Below are positions 56,151-64,000 of a DNA stretch of 64,000 nucleotides, one piece after another; positions within the stretch are counted from its first letter, which is position 1; the number at the start of each line of letters is the position of its first letter. Below the pieces are notes generated by a model that was given only the letters and a program-made list of their open reading frames with translations, did no database searches and had not been told where the DNA came from. The stretch comes from Cryptomeria japonica (lineage: Eukaryota > Streptophyta > Pinopsida > Cupressales > Cupressaceae): the NCBI RefSeq assembly GCF_030272615.1, contig NC_081412.1, positions 100,317,796-100,381,795 on the forward strand, written 5' to 3'. The position numbers and the translations under genes were made by a program.

Positions 56151-58126
56151 ATATTCAAAAAAAAATGTTATATTAGGAGAGATGAGTATATTGGCAAATT
56201 TGATCCTAGAATTGATGAAGGAATATTTCTTGGTTATTTAACTAGAAGCAAGGAATATAGATGTTATAATAAAAGATTGCAGAAAATCATTGAAAGTACT
56301 AATGTGAAGATAGATGAACATTTTAGAGGAGAATTAAGGTCTGTAGATTCTGAACTGGTAGTTGAAATGATTATAAATGAACCAGCATAGATTGCACTGG
56401 TACAGAGTGAAGATCCAGTCACACCGGCATCATCAGAAAACTCAACTATGACTGAAGAATGGCAGCATGTGAATAAACCTAGGTATGTAAGATTGAATCA
56501 TTCAGAGAATCAGATAATTGGAAACAAAAATCAAGGTGTTATGACAAGAGGAAGATTGGCAAATGAAGAGGTATGTTTAATTTCTCAAGTTGAACTAGCA
56601 TATCTTACTAAAGCATGTCAAGATAATCATTAGATAAAAGCAATGGAAGATGAATTAGTATAGATTGAAAAGAATAATACTTGGACATTAGTTTCCCGAC
56701 CTAAAGACAAAAATGTAATTGGAACTAAATGGGTATTTAGAAATAAACTTAATGAGGATGGTGAAGTAATCAGAAACAAAGCAAGATTAGTTTGTAAAGG
56801 TTATTCAAAAAAAGAAGGAATTGATTATAATGAAACCTTTGCACCAGTAGCTAGAATTGAAGCAGTTAGACTATTTCTTGCATTTGTAGCTCATAAGAAC
56901 TATAAAGTTTATCAGATGGATGTAAAATGTGTATTTTTGAATGGAGATCTTGAAGAGGAAGTTTACATTGAACAACTTGATGAATTTTCATTGACAGATG
57001 ACAAGGATATGGTTTGCAGGTTAAGGAAAGCTTTATATGGATTAAAGCAAGCTCCCAGAGCTTGGTATGCTAGACTTGATAAATATCTTTTAAAGCTTGG
57101 ATACACAAAAGGTAATGCTGACAACAACTTGTACTACAAAGTCACCAATGATGATATTTTGGTTATTGAAGTATTTGTGGATGATATCATTTTTGGAGGT
57201 GAAGATGGATTATGTAAAGACTTTGCTAACAAGATGTAGGAAGAATTTGAAATGTCTATGATTGGAGAGATAAAAAAATTTCTAGGTTTGCAGATTTTCA
57301 AATAGATAAACGTATATTCATATGTCAAACAAAATACTTGAAGGAAATTTTAAAGAAATTTGGTATGGAAAAATCCAAACCGGTAAGCATTCCTATGACT
57401 ACAACAGATAAATTGACATTGAAGGATGATTCAGCTCCTATAAACCTGACAAGCTACAAATCTATGATTGGAGGATTACTATATTTGACACAAACCAAAC
57501 CTGATATAATGAATGTAGTATGTATTGTTTCAAGATTTCAAAGCAATCCTAAAGAAAATCATGAATCAACAATAAAAAGGATTTTCCAGTACCTACAAGG
57601 CACAACAAATCTTGGTTTATGGTATCCTAAGAATGACATTTTTGAGTTATGTGCATATATAGATGTAAATTGGGCAGGAGATGTAGATGATAGAAAGAGT
57701 ACCACTGGCGATGCATTCTTTCTTAGTAGAAGGTTAATTTCATGGATAAGAAAGAAGCAGACTTGTACATCATTATCTACAACATAATCAAAATATGTTG
57801 CAACAACAACTAATTGTACTCAGGTATTATGGATCAAGCAAATGTTGAAGGATATAAAGGTAAAATGCAAAGAACCAGTAATTATTTATTGTGATAATTA
57901 AGCAACAATTTATATATCAAAGAATCCGGTATTTCACTCTAAGACAAAGCATGTTTCTATTAAGTACAATTTTCTGAAAGAGAATGTTGAAGCAAATGAA
58001 GTGAGATTGGTTTATGTGAATACTAAAGAGAAAATTGAAGATATCTTTACAAAGATTTTTCCTAAGGAAACATTTGAATATCTCCAAGAGCAGCTTGGGG
58101 TAATTTCCCCATCGGCAAAGACTTGA
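56151..58126 (+). pseudogene. pol: Copia RT and RNase H (B)
   Basis: After the frameshift: integrase C-terminal text (NVKIDEHFRGELRSVDSE), then [22 protein letters not shown] and [40 protein letters not shown] and the active site [10 protein letters not shown] at about 57190. A second frame change is near 57305. RNase H follows: GGLLYLTQTKPDIMNVV, IFQYLQGTTNLGLWYP, DDRKSTTGDAFFLSRRLISW, IIYCDNXATIYISKNP and HVSIKYNFLKENV. It ends EQLGVISPSAKT at TGA about 58126. It would copy the RNA; stops and shifts make it inactive. Confidence 0.88.
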
Positions 58127-58445
58127 ATGATGAAGCGTAGCATCGAACTGACAGAGACTAATAGAAAAATCTTTTTCTAGCTTTGATGAAGGAGAGCCAC
58201 TTCTCGGGGGGAGTAGTTAGTTGTATGTTATGTTTTGATTCTTAACTTCTTTGGCATTTTATTTAAAAGGGGGATAGATATCTATGGAAAAAAAATGTAC
58301 TTTGGGAGAGATGTATTTTTAGTTTTGGTTGTATTGTTTCTATTTTTGGTACAAACTTTGTATTAATCTATTTTGGGAGATCGTTGGTTTTTGGCATTCT
58401 ATTTTTGGCACTTAGATGTTTTTCCATCTAGTGTTGCCATCAATG

Positions 58446-58458
58446 CCAAAGGGGGAGA
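58446..58458 (+). other. Polypurine tract of B
   Basis: ccaaagggggaga directly before the LTR start tgttgg at 58460. Confidence 0.88.
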
Positions 58459-58459
58459 T

Positions 58460-59603
58460 TGTTGGTATTATGGATGACTTCATCATGTGTTGCATTGGTT
58501 TTGTCATTGATGTCAACACTTATCTTCTTGGAGGTCTACACTGTTGATTTGGCACTTTGGTTATATTGGTTTATTGTTGAACCAACACATTGTGTTCACC
58601 GATATGGTTAGTGGCTTATGCACAGTCATTGGTATATGTTCACCAGTAGGATATGTGGTTCACCAATAGTGATGATGACTTGTTAACATCTGGAGATCAT
58701 TTGGTTATGTCAAAGACATGGATTGGATGTTTGGATTTGGTGTTTTTCTTATTGGACTAATCGGGTTCACATATTTGCCTTTACGGATAGATAAGTCTAG
58801 GTTATGGACCGTTACAAGATATCACATTCCAAATCAACACGACACATTTTGGAAATGGTCTATTGAATGGATAATGTGTAAATGTAATGAGCCAACATAT
58901 TGTATTGTATCAAGACTTATTTTGTAATTGATTTAATTGTAATATCTTTAGTGAGCCGACCTAATGTTGAGGTCTTAGATTTTGTATAAATGATTATAAA
59001 ATCTTATTGAAGATCAATAATTATGAGTGTGTGCGAATATTGAAGAGCGAAAATAAGCAGATCCTTGTGCGAATCATGTAGATATTATCTGAAGGTTGAA
59101 GGAAGGTTATGAAGGTGTTTGGCACTCAAGGTTAGAGCTTAAACCACTACTGAATCCAGCATTGCAAATGCTATTTTGAAGTAGTACATTATTATTGGAT
59201 TTAACCATCCAATTGTAGTTAGTGTGACTCCTATTTTGTGATTGAGCAGTGAGCTCTAAGCAGTTGGAATTTCTGCATGTGCAGACCCCATTTGTATACA
59301 CTTACTATCTGCAGTAGTGTCATCTAATTGTGGGTAAGGTTTCCCACCATGTTTTTTTCCCTTACAGAGTTTCCATGTCAATATCTTTGTGTCATATGTT
59401 GTGGATGTTGTTTTCCTTTTGTTTCATGCATTAAGTTATACTGGTACTGCTATAACAATTAATCTATTTTACTAGCATTAACGTTTGTTTTACCGACACT
59501 GAGTTTTAAGTTGGAATAATTTGTTTTGGGTTATAATTTATTGACAACTGGTTCAAAACTGATTCCCATCCCCCCTCTTAGTTGTCCTTCCCGGTTCCCA
59601 ACA
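58460..59603 (+). repeat. 3' LTR of B
   Basis: 1144 bp, tgttggtattatgg...ggttcccaaca. It is uninterrupted and preserves the empty site of A. It differs from the 5' LTR by scattered substitutions and small indels, including a stretch near 59261 (agttggaatttctgcatg) absent from the other copy. Confidence 0.9.
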
Positions 59604-60420
59604 TATGCCTAGTTTCAGTTACCGTATGTAGTTCAAGCACTAGAATTAGGTGTGGACCCAGTTACTACCTATGAATCAGTCTTCTTAACCCATGTCTTCT
59701 TCATTTACTCTCTGATCTCCTCAACTTTTTTCTTTTCCCTTCTCATCTAGCTTCTCATTCTTGTTCTTGTCTTCTGAACCTCTCTTATTCACATTTCTGC
59801 TTCTACAATACTTAGCAATGTGACTGGATTTGTTGCAAGCATAGTAAACAACATTTCCTTGCACAAGTATGAAATTCATCTTATTTCTTTTTTATCTGCA
59901 TTGATTAGTATCATGACCAAACATACCACATACATAACATTTGATATTCCTCTTATCTTGAAAGTTATTCATCATACTTCTGCATACATTTACCTTATGA
60001 CCATACTTGTTGCATTTGAAACATTGACTAGTAAAATATGGACCATTATTGATCATCTTATTTCTACATTGAATGCCATATGATCAAATTTATTGCAAAC
60101 AAAAAAATATCCATTGAATTTATGATCATTAGGCTATCTTACCGAATGCTTTCTTGAGTTGTTCTTCTACTGTTGAGTCTTAGGATTGCTTTGACTAGAC
60201 CCAAAGCTTTCTCCTTTCTCATATCCAAGACCTTGAGTGTCATTAGGATTCTTTTGATTGGAAAGAATTTCATCAAGCTTAGCTAAACTGATCTAGAACT
60301 TCTCTTTGTATTCATTTACAACATCAAGATCATATTTAATAGGAATGATCTTGATGCAAGAGCATCTCTGGTTCTTGGCAATCTTAAATCACTCAAAAAT
60401 ATTTCCTTTAAGTTTCTTTG
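59604..60420 (-). pseudogene. ORF1 of C: zinc-knuckle Gag-like protein
   Basis: Minus-strand reading from 60300: LDEILSNQKNPNDTQGLGYEKGESFGSSQS, parallel to LDQLNEQN...GLGYNEEGESSEQGSQ in A in the same position. At least three knuckles follow: FVCNKFDHMAF(Q)C-like, FKCNKYGHKVNVC, CYVCGMFGHDTNQC and YACNKSSHIAKYC. Then a Lys/Glu-rich tail ends EEIRE-stop (59705-59707) and MKKTWVKK. Stops and at least one frameshift are present. The N-terminal coiled-coil part is cut off by E near 60420. This proves that C and A share both ORFs. Confidence 0.75.
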
Positions 60421-60429
60421 TTATTTTCA

Positions 60430-61135
60430 GTAGTTTTGTTTCTAAGAGTTACCAGATACCTTAGAATTGATCATTTCTCTTACAGAGATGTATTTGAGCT
60501 TTATCTTGTTCATCTTTCTTATCCTGGATCCACATTTCATTCGGATCTCTTTCCGGCAAGTCATCGCTTTCAGATTGGTTGGAGATTTTCTCTTTCCCCG
60601 GATGCTTGAGCTTAATGGCTAGTCAGTGTTCCCAGATCTTGCAGAGTGATTCCTTGATTTGTGGAGCTCACTTATCATGTGTGGGATGATCTTCGATGCC
60701 TGGCTCACCCTCTTGTTTGTCCACACTTTGTGGTGATTCTTTTCTGGAGTATTTTCATCTCATGTTTGGGTCGACCTATCTAAACTTTTTATTTTCCTTT
60801 CTTTGGGGAATGTGATCTTTTCTGGCTGACCCTAATGTTCTCGGATGCTATATAATGATGTATTTGATCATAGCAGATTAGTATATAGGATATAGAATAG
60901 TAGATTGCAGTTTGAATCTATTTTTTTCTTCTATATTGATGCATATGTATGTATTTCTTTAATAAGGCAGTTGCTCGCATATAAGCCGAATGTTACCATT
61001 AGTTGTACTTGAATCAATGAACTAATCCATGCCTGATCTGACATTCTCTCCCTCTTGTGTTGACTTGTGTTGTTTTGATCTTGCTGGATGGACCATACTT
61101 CCTCTTTGGGGATCCTCCTATCTGTGGCTACACCA
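60430..61135 (+). repeat. Probable 5' LTR of E
   Basis: The right end is set by the primer site (gtggctacacca then gttggtatcagagc). The left end is where similarity to C ORF1 stops, between 60415 and 60440; the exact base is unclear. A TATA-like gctatataatg lies at about 60847. The frames at 60418-60609 and 61029-61262 are not supported as genes. Confidence 0.5.
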
Positions 61136-61137
61136 GT

Positions 61138-61149
61138 TGGTATCAGAGC
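61138..61149 (+). other. Primer binding site of E (initiator Met)
   Basis: TGGTATCAGAGC exactly. Confidence 0.85.
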
Positions 61150-61228
61150 GAAGGTTCATCCTATTGAATTTTGTTGTAGGGTGGTGGATTGTGGATCGGA
61201 CCTGCAACTGTAGAGGACTTGCTCCTAT

Positions 61229-62300
61229 GGATCAAAGAGGTAATGTGAGTGGTGGAAACTAGAGAGATGTTGATCTAGTGGTGATGGACATGTTGAGATA
61301 GATTGCGGCTTGTTTGGATGTTGTTGAGATCACAAAGAGAAGAGGTCGACATATTGAGGATGTAAGTGATGAAGAAGAAGAATAGAATGTTGAACTAGAA
61401 AATGGAGGTCAACTAGAGTTGGTTCAAGATGATGAAATATTAATTAGAGATTTGACAAATGTGAACAATAATCTGCACTTTAACCCACTAGAGTAAAGTG
61501 GTAAGTTGGATTCAGATGAGTTGATAGAGTGGATTACTGACATGGAGAAATACTTTGATTTTGAGGGTACCGATATGGAGAAGAAGGTGAAATTTTCTTG
61601 AACAAAGTTGAAGGGTCATGCTTCCTTGTGCTAGGAACATTTGCAGAATGATAGACAGAGGAAAGGAAAGGACAAAATTAAATCTTGGGATCAGATGGTG
61701 AGTAAGTTGAAGGCGAAGTTTTTGCCAATGGATTATCAAGTCAATTTGTTTCGGAGATTACAGAATGTAAAGTAGAAAGAATCTAGTGTGAAGGAGTACA
61801 TCAAGGAGTTTAGTTCTACAAGTTGAATATCAGATTCAGACATGCTGAAGATGAAGTTGAGAAGATTCTGAGGTATGTTAATGGTTTAAGAATGTCTATA
61901 CAAGATGAGATTAGTATGGTAAAATTGCAAAGTGTGGAAGAAGATTATCAATATGCACTAAAATTTGAAGAAAGATTGAATAAGAAGAATGAGCATAGAC
62001 AAAGAGGAAGAGTTAGAAGATTTCATAGAGGTAGATCCTTTATTGGAGGTGGCAGATCCTTTTTGAAATAGAATAAAGGCAAGGAAAAATATAAGAGTGA
62101 TGAAAATTCAAACCGAAGGAATGAAGGAAATCACTACCAGAATGACAAACAAAGTGGTTACCAGAATGAGGGTTTTAAGAGAGATGATAAGAGAAAGTTT
62201 ACTGGAACCTATTTCAAGTGTGGTGGAGAAGGACACTAAGCTTTTGAATGTAGATAAGAGAATAAGAGGATTGAGAATAGTGGAAGAACCACTTTTATAG
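61229..62300 (+). pseudogene. gag: Gypsy Gag (E)
   Basis: From ATG 61229. The region 61450-61810 has the Retrotrans_gag pattern: SDELIEWITDMEKYFDFEGTD, VKFSxTKLKGHASL, KIKSWDQMVSKLKAKFLP, DYQVNLFRRLQNV and SSVKEYIKEFS. After a frame change near 61820: ILRYVNGLRMSIQDEIS and FEERLNKKNEHRQRGR. A CCHC knuckle (FKCGGEGHxAFEC) follows at about 62215-62250. At least seven in-frame stops (mostly TAG where CAG or TGG is expected) show inactivation. Confidence 0.75.
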
Positions 62301-62429
62301 AAGAAGAACTACCAGATCATTGAACAAACTGGAGGACGGTTAAGATTTGATGATAAGGCTTGAGCCCTATGACTGAATGAGACAGATGAGGAACCATTGT
62401 AGAGGAAGAATTTGTTCTAGACAAGATGT

Positions 62430-62780
62430 AAGGTGGAAGGTAAATGTTGTAAATTTATTATTGATAGTGGCAGTTCAGATAATTTAGCCTTAGTGGAGAT
62501 GGTGAATAAGCTGAAGTTGTAGAGGTTGAAATACCCTATACCCTACCAAATAGCATGGATTCGAGATGATCATAAAATATTGGTAAGTGAGAAATTTTTG
62601 GTTAAGTTAAAGATAGGGGAATACTATGATGAAGTTCTATGTGGTATTATGCCTTTGGATGTTTACCATGTTTTGTTGGGAAGGCCCTGGTAGTATGATA
62701 GACAGGCTATGCATGATGGGAGAAGGAATATCTATACTATTGTTGCAAATGGGAAGAAGAAAACTTTGTTGCCTTTAGAA
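62430..62780 (+). pseudogene. pol: Gypsy protease (E)
   Basis: The reading FIIDSGSSDNLALVEMVNKL at about 62455 carries an intact Asp-Ser-Gly active-site triad. Downstream MPLDVYHVLLGRPW and RQAMHDGRRNIYTIVANGKK are the C-terminal protease text typical of chromovirus-type Gypsy elements. Several stops intervene. Confidence 0.72.
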
Positions 62781-63602
62781 GAACCCCTGAGAAGTCAGAT
62801 ATGCATGAGTGTTAGAATCTGTTTGTTCGATGGGAGAAATTTTCTAGATGGGTTTAAGAGTGAAAATGTGTGTTATGTGTTGATACCTAAGGAACCTGAT
62901 TTGAAACTGGAGGAAGAACAACCAGAGGAGATAAAAGAGTTGCTGATAGAATATGAAGATATCATTTCAAATAATGTGCCTTATGGATTTCCCCCTATGA
63001 TAAGAATAATTTATTGAATGGATTTGATTCCCGAAGCTAGTTTACCTAATAAAGCAGCACACCGGATGACACTGATAGAGAATAAAGAGTTGAATAGGCA
63101 AGTGTAGGAGTTGTTGAGGAAAGTTCAGAGAATTATGAGCCCTTGTATAGTACCTATTGTGTTGGAAATGAAGAAGAATGGAGGATGTGTACCAATTCAA
63201 GAGCAATAAATCGGATTACAGTAAAGTACATATTTCCTTTGCCAAGGATAGATGACATAATGGACTATTTGAGTGGAGCTAGATATGACAAAGATTGATT
63301 TGAAGAGGGTATATCATCAAATTAGAATTAGAGAAGGTGATGAATGGAAGACAACATTTAAGACAAATGAAGAATTGTATGAGTGGTTGGTAATGCCCTT
63401 TGGATTGACTAATCCACTGAGTACTTTAATGAGACTGATGAATGAGGTATTGAAGAAATTCTTGGGTAAGTTTGTGATTGTATATTTAGATGGCATTATA
63501 ATTTTCAGTAAGACAAAAGAGGAACATTTTTTGCATGTGAGACAAGTTTTGCAGAGACTGAAAGAAGAGAAGTTGCTAATTAATCTAAAAAAGTGTAGTT
63601 TC
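62781..63602 (+). pseudogene. pol: Gypsy reverse transcriptase, N-terminal two thirds (E)
   Basis: A linker with acidic EEEQPEEIKELLIEYEDI is followed by the RT start (ASLPNKAAHRMT, IMSPCIVPIVLEMKKNGG), then [30 protein letters not shown] and [14 protein letters not shown], ending INLKKCSF where LTR T interrupts. The active site reads Tyr-Leu-Asp-Gly instead of Tyr-Leu-Asp-Asp, so the second catalytic Asp is lost (GAC to GGC). A frame change near 63185-63270 and stops are also present. Confidence 0.82.
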
Positions 63603-64000
63603 TGTTAGGATTCCCAAAGATACTGAGAGGGGGGCTGAATCAATAACTGACCGGTTTATAAACTTACTTGACTTAAAACATGAAAAACATATTAAAACTG
63701 TGTACCGGTAAACTAGAAATAATGCAGTAAACAAGAATAACAACAACCACATGAGAAGCACACCATAACATAGTATTTTAACGAGGAAACCCAGTGTGGG
63801 AAAAACCTTGGTGGGATTTGTGACCCACAATATTCACTTACTGGCCAATAAGGAAATATTAATCTTACAATAGGGGTCTGCACATGCAAGAAGGCCAAGT
63901 GCCTAGAGCTCACTACTCAATTACAAAAGAAGTCACACTGACTTACAAAAATGGATTATACTAATCCAATGTGTTGTACTGCTTCAGATCAACATCTGCT
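63603..64000 (-). repeat. LTR T, minus strand, truncated by window end
   Basis: It starts tgttaggattcccaaag with atactgagaggggggctgaatc, the reverse complement of the common LTR 3' end. It breaks the E reverse transcriptase frame after KKCSFC. The left target bases would be gtttc (63598-63602). Frames at 63585-63913 are not genes. Confidence 0.7.

Larger units (their letters stand above)
45382..59603 (+). mobile_element. Copia element B (5' LTR split by element A)
   Basis: About 6.7 kb once A is removed. The 5' LTR is 45382-46340 plus 53883-54027. Primer site, gag, integrase, RT, RNase H, polypurine tract and 3' LTR 58460-59603 follow. Domain order gag-integrase-RT is diagnostic of Ty1/Copia. 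The coding region has many in-frame stops and two frame changes. The flanks gatgt (45377-45381) and tatgc (59604-59608) match in only three of five bases, so the target duplication has decayed or the ends were altered. B sits in the ORF1-ORF2 spacer of C. Confidence 0.88.
37968..60430 (-). mobile_element. Element C: old A-family retrotransposon, split by D, B (with A) and E
   Basis: Minus strand. The 3' LTR is 37968-39110 and the polypurine tract follows. ORF2 is in two pieces (39701-41590 and 44852-44947) around D. The ORF1-ORF2 spacer (44948-45381 plus 59604-59704) is split by B. ORF1 is 59705 to about 60420, cut by E. When the insertions are removed, the order and spacing match element A: zinc-knuckle ORF1, a gap of about 0.5 kb, a large ORF2, LTR. 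No protease, integrase or polymerase is present in the parts seen. The 5' LTR would lie right of the window. Confidence 0.75.
60430..63602 (+). mobile_element. Gypsy (chromovirus-like) element E, 5' portion
   Basis: Probable 5' LTR to about 61135, primer site, gag, protease and the first part of RT. It is interrupted at 63603 by LTR T and continues beyond the window. Protease before RT with GRPWQYD...HDGRRN text, and RT with [19 protein letters not shown], fit Ty3/Gypsy of the chromovirus type. Heavily damaged by stops. Confidence 0.75.

Noticed and set aside
60418-61262. Short ORFs before E gag
   Set aside because: They lie in the probable LTR and leader of E; no domain or conservation is visible.

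Overview
The window is plant nuclear DNA made almost entirely of retrotransposons inserted into one another. I see no host gene, rRNA or tRNA gene. The mix is Ty1/Copia, Ty3/Gypsy of the Tat and chromovirus types, an L1-type LINE, solo LTRs, initiator-Met-type primer binding sites and a low-GC background with long non-coding stretches. This suggests a very large plant genome, and a gymnosperm is my best guess (inference; no species-diagnostic gene is present). Letters J, S, R, K, Q, L, M, H, F, N, P, C, D, B, A, E and T are names I gave the elements here.

Left part (1-13285). J, a minus-strand Gypsy 5' end (1-2630), sits inside the gag of S, a minus-strand Copia (2631-3690). S sits at the edge of R, an old LINE-like dispersed repeat. 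R copy 1 is cut by solo LTR K (4719-5966) and by Q (6260-11582, target duplication ATTCC). Q is cut by LINE L (6490-11064, 16-17 bp target duplication), and L is cut by M, an LTR-type insertion (9069-10552). R copy 2 starts near 12460.

Middle (13286-30956). H is a nearly complete 17.7-kb Tat-type Gypsy element with two LTRs of about 1.5 kb and a perfect GAATG duplication. Its gag-pol lies on the minus strand in one continuous frame broken only by in-frame stops. A plant-mobile-domain gene lies on the opposite strand between the integrase and the 3' LTR, so the two genes converge. R copy 2 resumes after H (30962 to about 31775), followed by F, a 5'-truncated Copia, solo LTR N and a Gypsy-like LTR P.

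Right part (37968-64000). C is an old minus-strand element. It carries a zinc-knuckle ORF1 and a large ORF2 and shows no recognisable polymerase. C is broken by D (a deleted Copia, duplication GGATC), by B (a plus-strand Copia, 45382-59603) and by E (a plus-strand chromovirus-like Gypsy, from about 60430). B is broken in its 5' LTR by A (46341-53877, duplication TTAAG, both LTRs 1172 bp). E is broken by LTR T at 63603. A belongs to the same family as C and is its well-preserved member.

Main result. Four retroelements of three different kinds (A and C, LINE L, Gypsy H) each carry an accessory protein with the same plan: a helical domain resembling the plant mobile domain, then a charged low-complexity linker, then a C-terminal coiled coil. 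The A/C family, with gag-like zinc knuckles plus this protein and no polymerase, is the best candidate for an undescribed non-autonomous system.
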